In this document: piece by piece, positions 26,817 to 34,435 of the stretch
Layout of the letters: each line of letters begins with the position of its first letter
Position numbering within the stretch: position 1 is the first letter of the stretch
Source: Pseudomonadota bacterium
GTDB lineage: Bacteria > Pseudomonadota > Alphaproteobacteria > Micavibrionales > CSBR16-224
DNA length: 64,000 nucleotides
Reading direction: 5' to 3'
NCBI GenBank assembly: GCA_013285465.1
Contig: CP053449.1
Coordinates: forward strand, 2,132,735 to 2,196,734
Translations under genes and position numbers: made by a program
The notes under the pieces: model-generated
What the model saw: the letters and a program-made list of their open reading frames with translations, nothing else
Told to the model about the DNA's origin: nothing
The model's database searches: none

Positions 26817-27317
26817 TTATGTCTGAACATCCGTCGCGCCGCTATCCTGCTTGCTTTCCGGCGATTGCGGCGCCGTGTTTTTTTCTGCTTTTTCTCCCGC
26901 TGCATCCGCCGCTTTCGAGTCTTTGTTTTTCAAAAGACCCGATGCGATATTGCGGTTAATTTCAATCAGCGCCGCGATTTTTTCGGGTACGGGATTCGCC
27001 AGCACCGCAATCGTGCGTTTAAAGACAAAAACCGCCAATGTGGCGATATTGTTTTTAATCTCTTGCGGCAAAGCATGCGCATCTTCCCCCGCTTCGCTTG
27101 AAAAAACCGTCCAAAGCTTGCGGTTATAGGATAACGCCTCTTCCACTTCCATCGGCGGTACAACTTCGCCCGTTGCGAGGCGCTTGCTAAGTACGTCAAG
27201 CTTCTGCGCCGCTTTCATCAAAAGCTGTCCTTCCAGTGTCCGCTGATCCACCACGGCGGTTTTGGCATTGTTGCCATAGACATTTGTGGCGTGGGTATAG
27301 GGATTATTATGCGACAT
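26817..27317 (-). CDS. flaF: Flagellar biosynthesis regulator FlaF
   Basis: Protein of 166 residues needed for flagellin secretion and, with FlbT, for control of flagellin translation in alphaproteobacteria. The family region is the first 115 residues: GQLLMKAAQKLDVLSKRL, then EALSYNRKLWTVF and NIATLAVFVFKRTI. The last 45 residues are a Lys/Glu/Ala-rich tail that looks disordered and is longer than usual. AAGGAG lies ahead of the start, which overlaps flbT by 11 bases. Confidence 0.92.
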   Translation of the reverse strand: MSHNNPYTHATNVYGNNAKTAVVDQRTLEGQLLMKAAQKLDVLSKRLATGEVVPPMEVEEALSYNRKLWTVFSSEAGEDAHALPQEIKNNIATLAVFVFKRTIAVLANPVPEKIAALIEINRNIASGLLKNKDSKAADAAGEKAEKNTAPQSPESKQDSGATDVQT

Positions 27318-27693
27318 TAGATGTCAGCTCCTTTTCGTATTCGATCAGATCGCGGGCACGTTTCAGCGCGTTATAATATTTTCCTTCATAAATCATATCA
27401 TTGATTTCCATGAAATAAACGGATGTGCTGGGCGCGGCATCCTGAATCATTTTCACCAGATCGAAATACTCCTTATGCATATCCTCCGGATGCGCGGACA
27501 GATACATCATCTGCAAAAACATATAGATTTTCTTACAGGGCGTATCCGCATCATCCACACGCATAATGTCTTTTTCTCGCAAAATCGGCGCAGAGCCTTC
27601 GATATGCAGACGCGTGCGTGATTTATCATTTGTAATCAGCGCAGATCCGATAATAACGCGTTCTGAGGGTTTTAAATCAATGATAAGGGCCAT
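27307..27693 (-). CDS. flbT: Flagellin mRNA regulator FlbT
   Basis: Protein of 128 residues. In Caulobacter FlbT binds the 5' leader of flagellin mRNA and destabilises it when the hook is incomplete. The N terminus (L-K-P-x-E-R-V-I-I-G-x-A) and a later helical part (FLQMMYLSAHPEDMHKEYF, then YNALKRARDLIEYEKEL) match the family. GGGAGAG precedes the start. It is the first gene of a flbT-flaF pair; no flagellin gene is present in the window. Confidence 0.93.
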   Translation of the reverse strand: MALIIDLKPSERVIIGSALITNDKSRTRLHIEGSAPILREKDIMRVDDADTPCKKIYMFLQMMYLSAHPEDMHKEYFDLVKMIQDAAPSTSVYFMEINDMIYEGKYYNALKRARDLIEYEKELTSNVA

Positions 27694-27821
27694 GAGCTTC
27701 TCTCCCGGCTAGACGTTAATATCTGGGACAATTCTTCCCGTCTTTCATCCAGTATGACACGGAAAGGTAAAAGAATGTTAAATATTTTTCGCGGCAAACG
27801 GGCGGTTTCCTTTCGATTCCG

Positions 27822-29324
27822 TCAATTTGTCGCGACAAAGAAGGCTTTCGGTGCGGGGTCGATCACCTTCAAGCCGTTGCTTGTGATTTGCAGAACGGCA
27901 AGACCGCGTTCGACCAGATTATCGGGGCGGAAGCGGAAAATTCCGTCAATCCCGGCAAATCCCTGCGGTGTGACAATACGGTCGCGGGCATAGGGGCTGC
28001 CGTAACCGTTATGCGTTTTGGCCAGCACGATCGCCAGCGCGGTTGAATCATAAGCCAGCGACGCCAGACGTTCCGGTTCTTTCCCGAAATTCGTGTCGAA
28101 ATTGGCATCGAAATCGCGGCGCAGGGACGGGTCTGAGGCCGCAAACCACGCGCCGTGCAGAGTTTGTTCATTCACCAGCGTCGGATCATCCCACAGCCCT
28201 GTTCCCAACAGACGCACACGTTTCTGCGGCGCATTATAATAGCTGAACATATTGGACACCGATTGCAAGGTCTGCCCGCCGACCGGAATCATCACCGCGT
28301 CAAAAGGCGGCACATATTCCTGCGCGGCGGCAGCGCCTTTTTTGCCTTTTACAATGGCGGGCGCTTCCAGAAATTCGCGCACCGTTTCATGCAGATCGGG
28401 CTGCGCCATTGAAAAATTGCCGATTTTGGCAATGTGATAACCGTTTTGCTGCAGGCTGTAATGCAGTGTTCTCAGCACAATCGTCGCATATTCATTGCCC
28501 GGCCCGAAAAAGCCGATATTGTTATAGCCCTTATGCAGCGCGTAATTCGTGACCCGTATCACCTGCGAAAACGGCAGGAAACCCATCACATACGTATTGC
28601 GTCCGGCGGCTTTCCAATCCGTCGTATAGGCGATCATCGGCACGCCGCGCGGCTCCGTGACTGATTTCACAGCCTTCACGGATTCGGAGAACAGCGGCCC
28701 CAAAATCAGCTGCGCCCCTTCGGCAATCGCATCCTGCGCCGCCGCTGCGGCACCTTCGGGCGTGCCTTTCGTATCTTTGGGCATCAGGCGGAATTTACTG
28801 CTGTCCAGATCAAACAGCGCCATTTGCGCCGCCTGCATCATGGATTTCCCCAATTTCCCGTGCTGACCGGAAAGCGGCAGCAGCAAGGCAACGGCCACTT
28901 CATTCTGCCCCAGCGCCGGAACGGCTGACGGACCGCGCTCATATTCCGGACTGCCGGCAGGCGGTTTCAAAATCTCGCTGGACACCGTGCCGTCACGCCC
29001 GAAACGCTGTTGATAGCGGCGCTCCTGCTCCAATTGGCGGGAATAATCCCCGCCCTGCTGTGCGGCGGCTTCACGGGCGGCCTCATGATAATAGACTTCC
29101 AGACTTTGCCGTTTTTCCGCTGTCTGCCAGTCAATTTCAGGACGCTGCGTAGTCTCCGCCTGCGCATTCTGCTGATGCGCTTCCTGTTTTGAAAACGACC
29201 AGGGCGAGGTATAGGGGAAACCGCCATAAGATTGACACCCCGCCAAAAATAACAGGGAAAGCAGTAAGGGGAAGAGAAAGACTCGTCTGAAAGCTTGACA
29301 GCGCGGCAAGGGTAGCATAATCAT
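27822..29324 (-). CDS. Penicillin-binding-protein activator, LpoA/LppC-type lipoprotein
   Basis: Outer-membrane lipoprotein of 500 residues. The lipobox L-A-G-C ends the hydrophobic segment at about residue 29. A polar Gln/Glu-rich linker leads to a periplasmic-binding-protein-like domain from about 130 onward (V-A-V-A-L-L-L-P-L-S-G, LGPLFSESVKAVK, IAYTTDW, IGFFGPGNEYA). In enterobacteria LpoA activates the bifunctional PBP1a. The divergent rsmI and then yraN and a BON lipoprotein reproduce the enterobacterial locus, which strengthens the call. The N-terminal TPR part of LpoA is missing, as usual in alphaproteobacteria. Confidence 0.85.
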   Translation of the reverse strand: MIMLPLPRCQAFRRVFLFPLLLSLLFLAGCQSYGGFPYTSPWSFSKQEAHQQNAQAETTQRPEIDWQTAEKRQSLEVYYHEAAREAAAQQGGDYSRQLEQERRYQQRFGRDGTVSSEILKPPAGSPEYERGPSAVPALGQNEVAVALLLPLSGQHGKLGKSMMQAAQMALFDLDSSKFRLMPKDTKGTPEGAAAAAQDAIAEGAQLILGPLFSESVKAVKSVTEPRGVPMIAYTTDWKAAGRNTYVMGFLPFSQVIRVTNYALHKGYNNIGFFGPGNEYATIVLRTLHYSLQQNGYHIAKIGNFSMAQPDLHETVREFLEAPAIVKGKKGAAAAQEYVPPFDAVMIPVGGQTLQSVSNMFSYYNAPQKRVRLLGTGLWDDPTLVNEQTLHGAWFAASDPSLRRDFDANFDTNFGKEPERLASLAYDSTALAIVLAKTHNGYGSPYARDRIVTPQGFAGIDGIFRFRPDNLVERGLAVLQITSNGLKVIDPAPKAFFVATN

Positions 29325-29369
29325 AATACCTTGAAATAAAAGAATATTGCTGTTATCGGAACCGCTTCA

Positions 29370-30260
29370 ATGAACCAGCCCACCTCTTTTTTTACACCGA
29401 ATCCGTCAGGAATGCCAGAGCCGGGACTGTATATTGTCGCCACACCGATCGGAAATTTGCGTGACATGACGCTCCGTGCCGTCGATATCCTTGCCGCAGC
29501 CGATCTGATCGCCTGCGAGGATACCCGCGTCACCGCCAAATTAAAAAGCGCCTATGGCTTAAAAGCGCCGCTTTGCTCCTATCACGACCATAATGAGGAA
29601 AAAGCCACCCGCCATCTTTTAAATGTGCTCTCTGACGGCGATAAAATCGTCGCGCTGGTCTCCGATGCCGGAACGCCGCTGATGTCCGACCCCGGCTACC
29701 GTCTTGCCCGCGCCTGTATTGATGCGGGATATCCGGTTTATTCCATTCCCGGTGCCTGTGCCTCGGTCACGGCTTTGACCTTGTCAGGCCTTCCGGTCAG
29801 CCGGTTTCTGTTCAGCGGTTTTCTGCCTGCCAAAAGCACCGCCCGCAAAAAAGAGCTGGAAACACTTGCCGATATTCCCGCCACGCTGGTTTTTTACGAA
29901 AGCGCCAAACGTGTTGTTCCCTGCATGAAAGACATGCTGACCGTATTGGGTGACCGCGAAGCCGCTTTGGCGCGCGAGCTGACAAAACGCTTTGAAGAAG
30001 TGCTGCGCGGCCCGCTCTCGGAACTGATTGCCCGTTGCGAAAAAGACGGCATCAAAGGCGAGATTACACTTGTCATCGCCCCGGCGGATAAAAATGCCGC
30101 CAAAGACGCGCTGACGCAAGATGATATTGATGCGCTGCTGATCGCCGCATTGGACGGCGGCAAGGAAAGCATCAAAACCGCCTCTGCCGCAATTGCCGAC
30201 AAAACCGGCCTGAAAAAACGCCTTTTATATAACCGCCTGCTTGAGCTGCAAAAACAATGA
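29370..30260 (+). CDS. rsmI: 16S rRNA (cytidine1402-2'-O)-methyltransferase RsmI
   Basis: SAM-dependent tetrapyrrole-methylase-fold enzyme of 296 residues that 2'-O-methylates C1402 in the ribosomal P site. Motifs: LYIVATPIGNLRDMTLRA at about residue 25, LVSDAGTPLMSDPGYRLA at about 95 and the G-A-C-A-S-V segment near 130. It is divergent from the LpoA-like gene with a 45-base gap and overlaps yraN by 4 bases. Confidence 0.95.
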   Translation: MNQPTSFFTPNPSGMPEPGLYIVATPIGNLRDMTLRAVDILAAADLIACEDTRVTAKLKSAYGLKAPLCSYHDHNEEKATRHLLNVLSDGDKIVALVSDAGTPLMSDPGYRLARACIDAGYPVYSIPGACASVTALTLSGLPVSRFLFSGFLPAKSTARKKELETLADIPATLVFYESAKRVVPCMKDMLTVLGDREAALARELTKRFEEVLRGPLSELIARCEKDGIKGEITLVIAPADKNAAKDALTQDDIDALLIAALDGGKESIKTASAAIADKTGLKKRLLYNRLLELQKQ

Positions 30261-30643
30261 CAGCCCGCCGGACAGAAAAACAGCGCGATAAACGCGGCTT
30301 CTGGCGCAAAGGATATTTTGCCGAGGAATTTTGCCGTTTTTACCTGCTGCTGCACGGTTATAGAATTCTGGCGCATCGTTACAAAACCCGTCTGGGCGAA
30401 ATCGACTTGATTGCGCGGCGCGGCGGGCAGATTGCCTTTATCGAGGTTAAAGCCCGCAAAACATCGCAAGGTGGCAGCGAAGCGGTGCAGGAAAAATCCA
30501 TGCGCCGCATCGACAATGCCGCAAAAATTTTCCTTGCCGCCCATCCCAAACACGGTAATTGCGATATGCGCTTTGACGTCATGGTGGTGACGTCGTTTTT
30601 GAAACGCCCCGACTGGTATAAAAATGCCTGGCAAAGCCGCTGA
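30257..30643 (+). CDS. yraN: YraN/UPF0102 endonuclease-like protein
   Basis: Protein of 128 residues with a restriction-endonuclease-like fold: G-E-I-D-L-I-A near residue 46 and F-I-E-V-K-A-R near 60 provide the E...D...ExK catalytic pattern. Function is unsettled; Holliday-junction or DNA processing has been suggested for relatives. It is coupled to rsmI by an ATGA overlap, as in many proteobacteria. Confidence 0.9.
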   Translation: MTARRTEKQRDKRGFWRKGYFAEEFCRFYLLLHGYRILAHRYKTRLGEIDLIARRGGQIAFIEVKARKTSQGGSEAVQEKSMRRIDNAAKIFLAAHPKHGNCDMRFDVMVVTSFLKRPDWYKNAWQSR

Positions 30644-30762
30644 CGCGAAAATCATTTGGGTTTTTCCTGAAAATAGAATAGAATCAGGAGTGAAGAGACA
30701 ATCCGGTGCGGTGTTCTGCCGTCGCCGTTTTCACAGAATCTTTTAAAAGGAGTGACGCTTTC

Positions 30763-31485
30763 ATGCCACGCAATGTGATAAAGAAATGCGGTAAAACTTT
30801 TTCAAAAACAGGCAAAGCCCTGTCCCTGTGCCTTATTGCCTTTACCCTGTCGGGCTGTACGCCGACCAGCCTTGCCCTGTCGGGCGGCACCGCCGTTGGC
30901 GTGGCGGCCGCACGCGAAGGCGGGTTGAAAGTTGCGGCAACCGATGCCGCCATCCGTCTGCAGATTCATGATTTATGGTTCCGCCATGATTTCGACATGT
31001 ACCGGAAACTGTCACTGACGGTGCGCGAAGGCCGCGCCCTGATTACAGGCACCGTTCCCGACCCCGATATGCGCGTTGATGCCGTGCGCCTGACTTGGCT
31101 GGCTGACGGTGTCCGCGAAGTGATTAACGAGGTTAATGTCGATGACCCAAGCGGCGTCCGCGGCTATCTCGGCGACAGTCTGATCACCGCAGGTCTTAAA
31201 ACAAGGCTGACTTTTGACAAAGATGTGCAATCCATCAATTACACCGTCGATACGGTTGATAACGTCGTTTATCTGATGGGCGTTGCCCAGAATGAGGCAG
31301 AGCTGAACCGCGCCATCGATCATGCCCGCCGCACAAAAGGCGTCAGCAATGTCGTCAGCTATGTCCGGCTGCGCGGCGAAATGCCCCCTGCCCTGACGGC
31401 AGCCCCCGCCAAACCGCCTGAATTCAGCTCCCCCGCCCGTCAGGAGGCCGGTTTTGAACAGGCACAAGTTAATGAAACTTTTTAA
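30763..31485 (+). CDS. BON-domain lipoprotein (DolP/YraP-like)
   Basis: Outer-membrane lipoprotein of 240 residues. The signal ends in a lipobox L-S-G-C at about residue 32, followed by a Gly/Ala-rich stretch. Two BON domains follow (about 65-130 and 145-215): each has the basic-hydrophobic pattern with V-x-E-G-x-A-L-I-T-G-T-V and V-V-Y-L-M-G-V-A. DolP binds anionic phospholipid at the division site and protects the envelope. ATG 30763 follows an AAGGAG site; earlier in-frame starts would put residues before the signal. diaA, present between yraN and dolP in enterobacteria, is missing. Confidence 0.85.
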   Translation: MPRNVIKKCGKTFSKTGKALSLCLIAFTLSGCTPTSLALSGGTAVGVAAAREGGLKVAATDAAIRLQIHDLWFRHDFDMYRKLSLTVREGRALITGTVPDPDMRVDAVRLTWLADGVREVINEVNVDDPSGVRGYLGDSLITAGLKTRLTFDKDVQSINYTVDTVDNVVYLMGVAQNEAELNRAIDHARRTKGVSNVVSYVRLRGEMPPALTAAPAKPPEFSSPARQEAGFEQAQVNETF

Positions 31486-31506
31486 AATTTCAGGAGTATA
31501 ACAAGC

Positions 31507-31905
31507 ATGGCATTGGTCACCGGTATTTGTCTGTTGGTTCTGGCCGTTTTGTATCTGGGCGAAAGCATCAAACATGAAAGCTTTCAGAATTTTTACAAAA
31601 AGCTTGCCGCTTTCCGCGATACGATCGGCTATTGGAGCTTTCTCTACGGTATTGTCGGCAGTTTTCTGTCGATCTTTTTTGCCGCTTCGGCAAAAAGCGG
31701 ATTTCTGGTCTTTATCACCAGCTTCCTGATTATCTTCCTCGCCTCGCCGATGGCCTATCCCAAGCTGCAAAAATACATCAAAGGCGATAATCCGGTCTTA
31801 AAGGAAGAGCTGGAAAAAATGGTCAATGCCGCCAATAATTACGGTTATGTCATGTCCGGCATCGCCGTCATCCTCGCCGGCGTCTGCCTCAGCACGATTT
31901 TTTAA
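31507..31905 (+). CDS. Small four-helix membrane protein, unknown function
   Basis: Protein of 132 residues with hydrophobic segments at about 2-18, 42-62, 65-84 and 112-131 and a charged loop between the last two (about 87-105). I do not recognise the family. CAGGAG precedes the start and it follows the BON lipoprotein by 21 bases, so the two are probably co-transcribed. Its last codons (Cys-Leu-Ser-Thr-Ile-Phe-stop) lie inside a 25-base sequence that recurs at the ends of two further units of the adjoining paralog array. Confidence 0.7.
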   Translation: MALVTGICLLVLAVLYLGESIKHESFQNFYKKLAAFRDTIGYWSFLYGIVGSFLSIFFAASAKSGFLVFITSFLIIFLASPMAYPKLQKYIKGDNPVLKEELEKMVNAANNYGYVMSGIAVILAGVCLSTIF

Positions 31906-31909
31906 TCGC
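31885..31909. repeat. 25-base direct repeat, copy 1
   Basis: Begins TGCCTCAGCACG and ends TTTTTTAATCGC. It encodes the C terminus of the four-helix membrane protein on the plus strand and the last codons of the first array paralog on the minus strand. Identical copies occur at 33137-33161 and 34411-34435. Confidence 0.9.
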
Positions 31910-33089
31910 TATTATTGTGTTTTTTTGTTTGCGCGGAAGACTTTTTCGGTGCAGGCCGACACAAGTCTTTCTCATACAGCTTTAGGCTGTCACGCCCTTC
32001 GGGGCAGTAGCATGTCCCCAGCCCATACCATGGAACGTCCACAAATATTTTCTCAAATACATTCGGCGGCGGCACATATGACGGATGCCCCGTTGAAATC
32101 GTATAGGACTCAGAACGTTCATATTTTGCACACCCATAATTCTTCACAAACATCGGATAGTAATTGAACTGTACCGTCACCCTAGATGTTATGGCCAGCA
32201 CATAACAAGCAGCCAAAAAATAAACGCCGACACTTTGCTGTGTCATAAAACCGTGTTTAAAATAAACGCGACCGAACCATAGAACCAGCCCCATAGGTAC
32301 AAAAAACCACATCACAACGGTGACAAACCACTCCATTGTTATGCGGTAAATAGGTGTTGCAAATAGAGGAAAGAAAGAACAAATAATTCCCACACATATT
32401 AGCCCCAACAAGTAAAAAACAATCGGAAAACGCTGCCGTTGTTCAGTACACTTCTTTCCTTTTATAAAAATCCGTAACCAGTACACAGGAGGCCCTACCA
32501 ACAAAAGAAGTACGGGTAATAAAATAACCAGCACTTCAGAAAAAATCAGCACGACAATCAGAAGAGCACTTGCAATGACGAGGTGGATTATCAGATCGCT
32601 CTCTTTTTTTCTCCATGACTGATAAGCAAGAAACGCAAAAGGAATAAAAACTGCCAATGGCAATGTGATGCCAAAAAAATATTTAGGTTCCGAAAACAAC
32701 GGAGAAAAAGACGGCGGCTTCTCAAACACATCCAAAATAAAACCCAACATAGTCAGTAGAGCAATATAAATAATGGCCGTTTCACCATACAATTCCGCCG
32801 CGACAACAGGACGGCCTTTTCTAATATCCCGCCACATCGCAACGATGCGTATAATCAAATATAATGCTGAAGAATACAGTAACGGAAAAAAATGAGCCCG
32901 CAGATGATCGCGACCAAGACAGGCTGTATATAAAACAGCCACCGTCAACATTACACCCAAAATATAAACGTCTTTTTTTGTCCATTCCATCTGATGACGT
33001 TTTTGAAAAAACGCATAAGCGCAATACAGCGCCGCGCCCACCGGCACGGCGACCAGAACCACAAATGCTGCGATTTGCGTCAATATCAC
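31902..33089 (-). CDS. Multi-pass membrane protein, array paralog 1
   Basis: Protein of 395 residues, not recognised. It has about nine hydrophobic segments, the first at residues 5-27. A C-terminal non-membrane part of about 90 residues begins after FNYYPMFVKNYGCAKYE, contains a C-Y-C-P-E-G-R-D motif and ends with a charged tail; the spaced Cys residues suggest disulfides or metal. GTG start with AGGGAAGAG upstream; a TATAAT box lies 22 bases before the start. It is the most downstream of three tandem same-strand copies and is very similar to paralog 2 throughout. Its stop overlaps the convergent four-helix gene by 4 bases. Base composition is richer in A and T than flanking housekeeping genes. 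Confidence 0.85.
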   Translation of the reverse strand: MILTQIAAFVVLVAVPVGAALYCAYAFFQKRHQMEWTKKDVYILGVMLTVAVLYTACLGRDHLRAHFFPLLYSSALYLIIRIVAMWRDIRKGRPVVAAELYGETAIIYIALLTMLGFILDVFEKPPSFSPLFSEPKYFFGITLPLAVFIPFAFLAYQSWRKKESDLIIHLVIASALLIVVLIFSEVLVILLPVLLLLVGPPVYWLRIFIKGKKCTEQRQRFPIVFYLLGLICVGIICSFFPLFATPIYRITMEWFVTVVMWFFVPMGLVLWFGRVYFKHGFMTQQSVGVYFLAACYVLAITSRVTVQFNYYPMFVKNYGCAKYERSESYTISTGHPSYVPPPNVFEKIFVDVPWYGLGTCYCPEGRDSLKLYEKDLCRPAPKKSSAQTKKHNNSD

Positions 33090-33110
33090 TTTGCTCTTCC
33101 CTGTTCCTTT

Positions 33111-33116
33111 ATTATA
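33111..33116 (-). promoter_or_regulatory. -10 box of array paralog 1
   Basis: TATAAT on the minus strand, 22 bases before the GTG start, leaving a very short leader that still contains the ribosome site. The -35 region is weak. The same box at the same distance precedes all three paralogs. Confidence 0.5.
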
Positions 33117-33136
33117 ACGCGGCTCATCCGCTTTTA

Positions 33137-33161
33137 TGCCTCAGCACGATTTTTTAATCGC
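33137..33161. repeat. 25-base direct repeat, copy 2
   Basis: Identical to 31885-31909. Here it lies in the spacer between paralogs 1 and 2, 3 bases beyond the stop codon of paralog 2. Confidence 0.9.
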
Positions 33162-33163
33162 CG

Positions 33164-34363
33164 TCATTCTGTTTTTTCTTCCTGCTTGGACGGCTTCCTT
33201 GGCTCCGGCAGACACAGACTCTTTTCATACAATTTCAAACTGTCGCGCCCTTCGGGGCAGTAGCATATCTCTAAACCACCATGCCGTGGAATCTTTACAA
33301 ATATTTTTTCAAACACATTGGGTGGCGGTACATACATGGGACGCCTCGTTGGAATCGTATAGGAGCCAGAACGCTCATATTTTGCACATCCATAATTCTT
33401 CACAAACATCGGATAGTAATTGGACTGTACCGTCACCTTAGATGTTATGGCCAGCACATAACAAGCAGCCAAAAAATAAACGCCGACACTTTGCCGTGTC
33501 ATAAAACCGTGTTTAAAATAAACACGACCGAACCATAAAACCAGCCCAATAGGTACAAAAAAACACGTCACAAAAGCGACAAACCACGCTATTGTTATGC
33601 GGTGAATGGGTATTGCAAGGTTAATAGGTGTTGCAATTAGAGGAGTGAGAGAACAAAAAATTCCCACACATATTAACCCCAGCAAGTAAAAAACTATCGG
33701 AAAACGCTGTCGTTGTTCAGTACAGCTCTTTCCTTTTATAAAAATCCGTAACCAGTACACAGGAGGCCCTAGCAATAAAAGAAGTACGAGTACTAAAATA
33801 GCCAGCACTTCATCTGAAAAAATCAGCACGATAATCAAAGGAGCACTTACAATGACGAGACGGATTATCAAATCACTTTTTTTCCATGACCGATAAGCAA
33901 GAAAAGCAAAGGGGATAAACGCTACTAGAAGAGCTGTAACATGCAATAAAGATGGGGGCTCTAAAAGCAACTTAGAAAAAAGCAATGGGATAGCTTCAAA
34001 TACATCTGAAATAAAACCCAGTATAACCAATAAAGAAACATAAATAATGGCTGTCTCACCATATAATTCCGTAGCGACAACAGGGCGGCCTTTTCCAATA
34101 TCCCGCCACATCGCAACGATGCGTATAATCAAATATAATGCTGAAGAATACAGTAACGGAAAAAAAAGAGCCCGCAGATGTTCACGACCAAGACAGGCTG
34201 TATATAAAACAGCCACCGTCAACATTACACCCAAAATATAAACGTCTTTTTTACCCCACGCCATCTGATGACGTTTTTGAAAAAACGCATAAGCGCAATA
34301 CAGCGCCGCGCCCACCGGCACGGCAACCAGAACCACAAATGCTGCGATTTGCGTCAATATCAC
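33164..34363 (-). CDS. Multi-pass membrane protein, array paralog 2
   Basis: Protein of 399 residues, closely similar to paralog 1 over its length: same N terminus, the GPPVYWLRIFIKGK loop, RQRFPIVFYLLGLICVGI, and the C-terminal C-Y-C-P-E-G-R-D motif. Differences cluster in the membrane segments between residues 110 and 150 and in segment 8, where this copy carries a short insertion (I-N-L-A-I-P). GTG start with the same ribosome site and TATAAT box as paralog 1. Function is unknown. Confidence 0.85.
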   Translation of the reverse strand: MILTQIAAFVVLVAVPVGAALYCAYAFFQKRHQMAWGKKDVYILGVMLTVAVLYTACLGREHLRALFFPLLYSSALYLIIRIVAMWRDIGKGRPVVATELYGETAIIYVSLLVILGFISDVFEAIPLLFSKLLLEPPSLLHVTALLVAFIPFAFLAYRSWKKSDLIIRLVIVSAPLIIVLIFSDEVLAILVLVLLLLLGPPVYWLRIFIKGKSCTEQRQRFPIVFYLLGLICVGIFCSLTPLIATPINLAIPIHRITIAWFVAFVTCFFVPIGLVLWFGRVYFKHGFMTRQSVGVYFLAACYVLAITSKVTVQSNYYPMFVKNYGCAKYERSGSYTIPTRRPMYVPPPNVFEKIFVKIPRHGGLEICYCPEGRDSLKLYEKSLCLPEPRKPSKQEEKTE

Positions 34364-34384
34364 TTTGCGCTTCCCTGTTCCTTT

Positions 34385-34390
34385 ATTATA
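34385..34390 (-). promoter_or_regulatory. -10 box of array paralog 2
   Basis: TATAAT on the minus strand, 22 bases before the GTG start at 34363; part of the duplicated spacer. Confidence 0.5.
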
Positions 34391-34410
34391 ACGCGGCTCA
34401 TCCGCTTTTA

Positions 34411-34435
34411 TGCCTCAGCACGATTTTTTAATCGC
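34411..34435. repeat. 25-base direct repeat, copy 3
   Basis: Identical to 31885-31909 and 33137-33161. It overlaps the last codons of paralog 3. Confidence 0.9.

Larger units (their letters stand above)
32991..33161. repeat. 171-base duplicated block (5' end of paralog 1 plus spacer)
   Basis: Matches 34265-34435 with only two differences that I can find (a G/A at about 33054 and a T/G at about 33094). It covers the first 33 codons of the paralog, its promoter region, and the 25-base repeat at the end of the neighbouring unit. Confidence 0.85.
34265..34435. repeat. 171-base duplicated block (5' end of paralog 2 plus spacer)
   Basis: Second copy of the block at 32991-33161. Its part 34272-34354 is also identical, over 83 bases, to 35557-35639 in the otherwise divergent paralog 3. 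Confidence 0.85.

Noticed and set aside
32864-33441. Plus-strand open frames repeated across the membrane-protein array
   Set aside because: Their similarity is explained by the duplication of the minus-strand genes; the predicted peptides show no domain and overlap the real genes.
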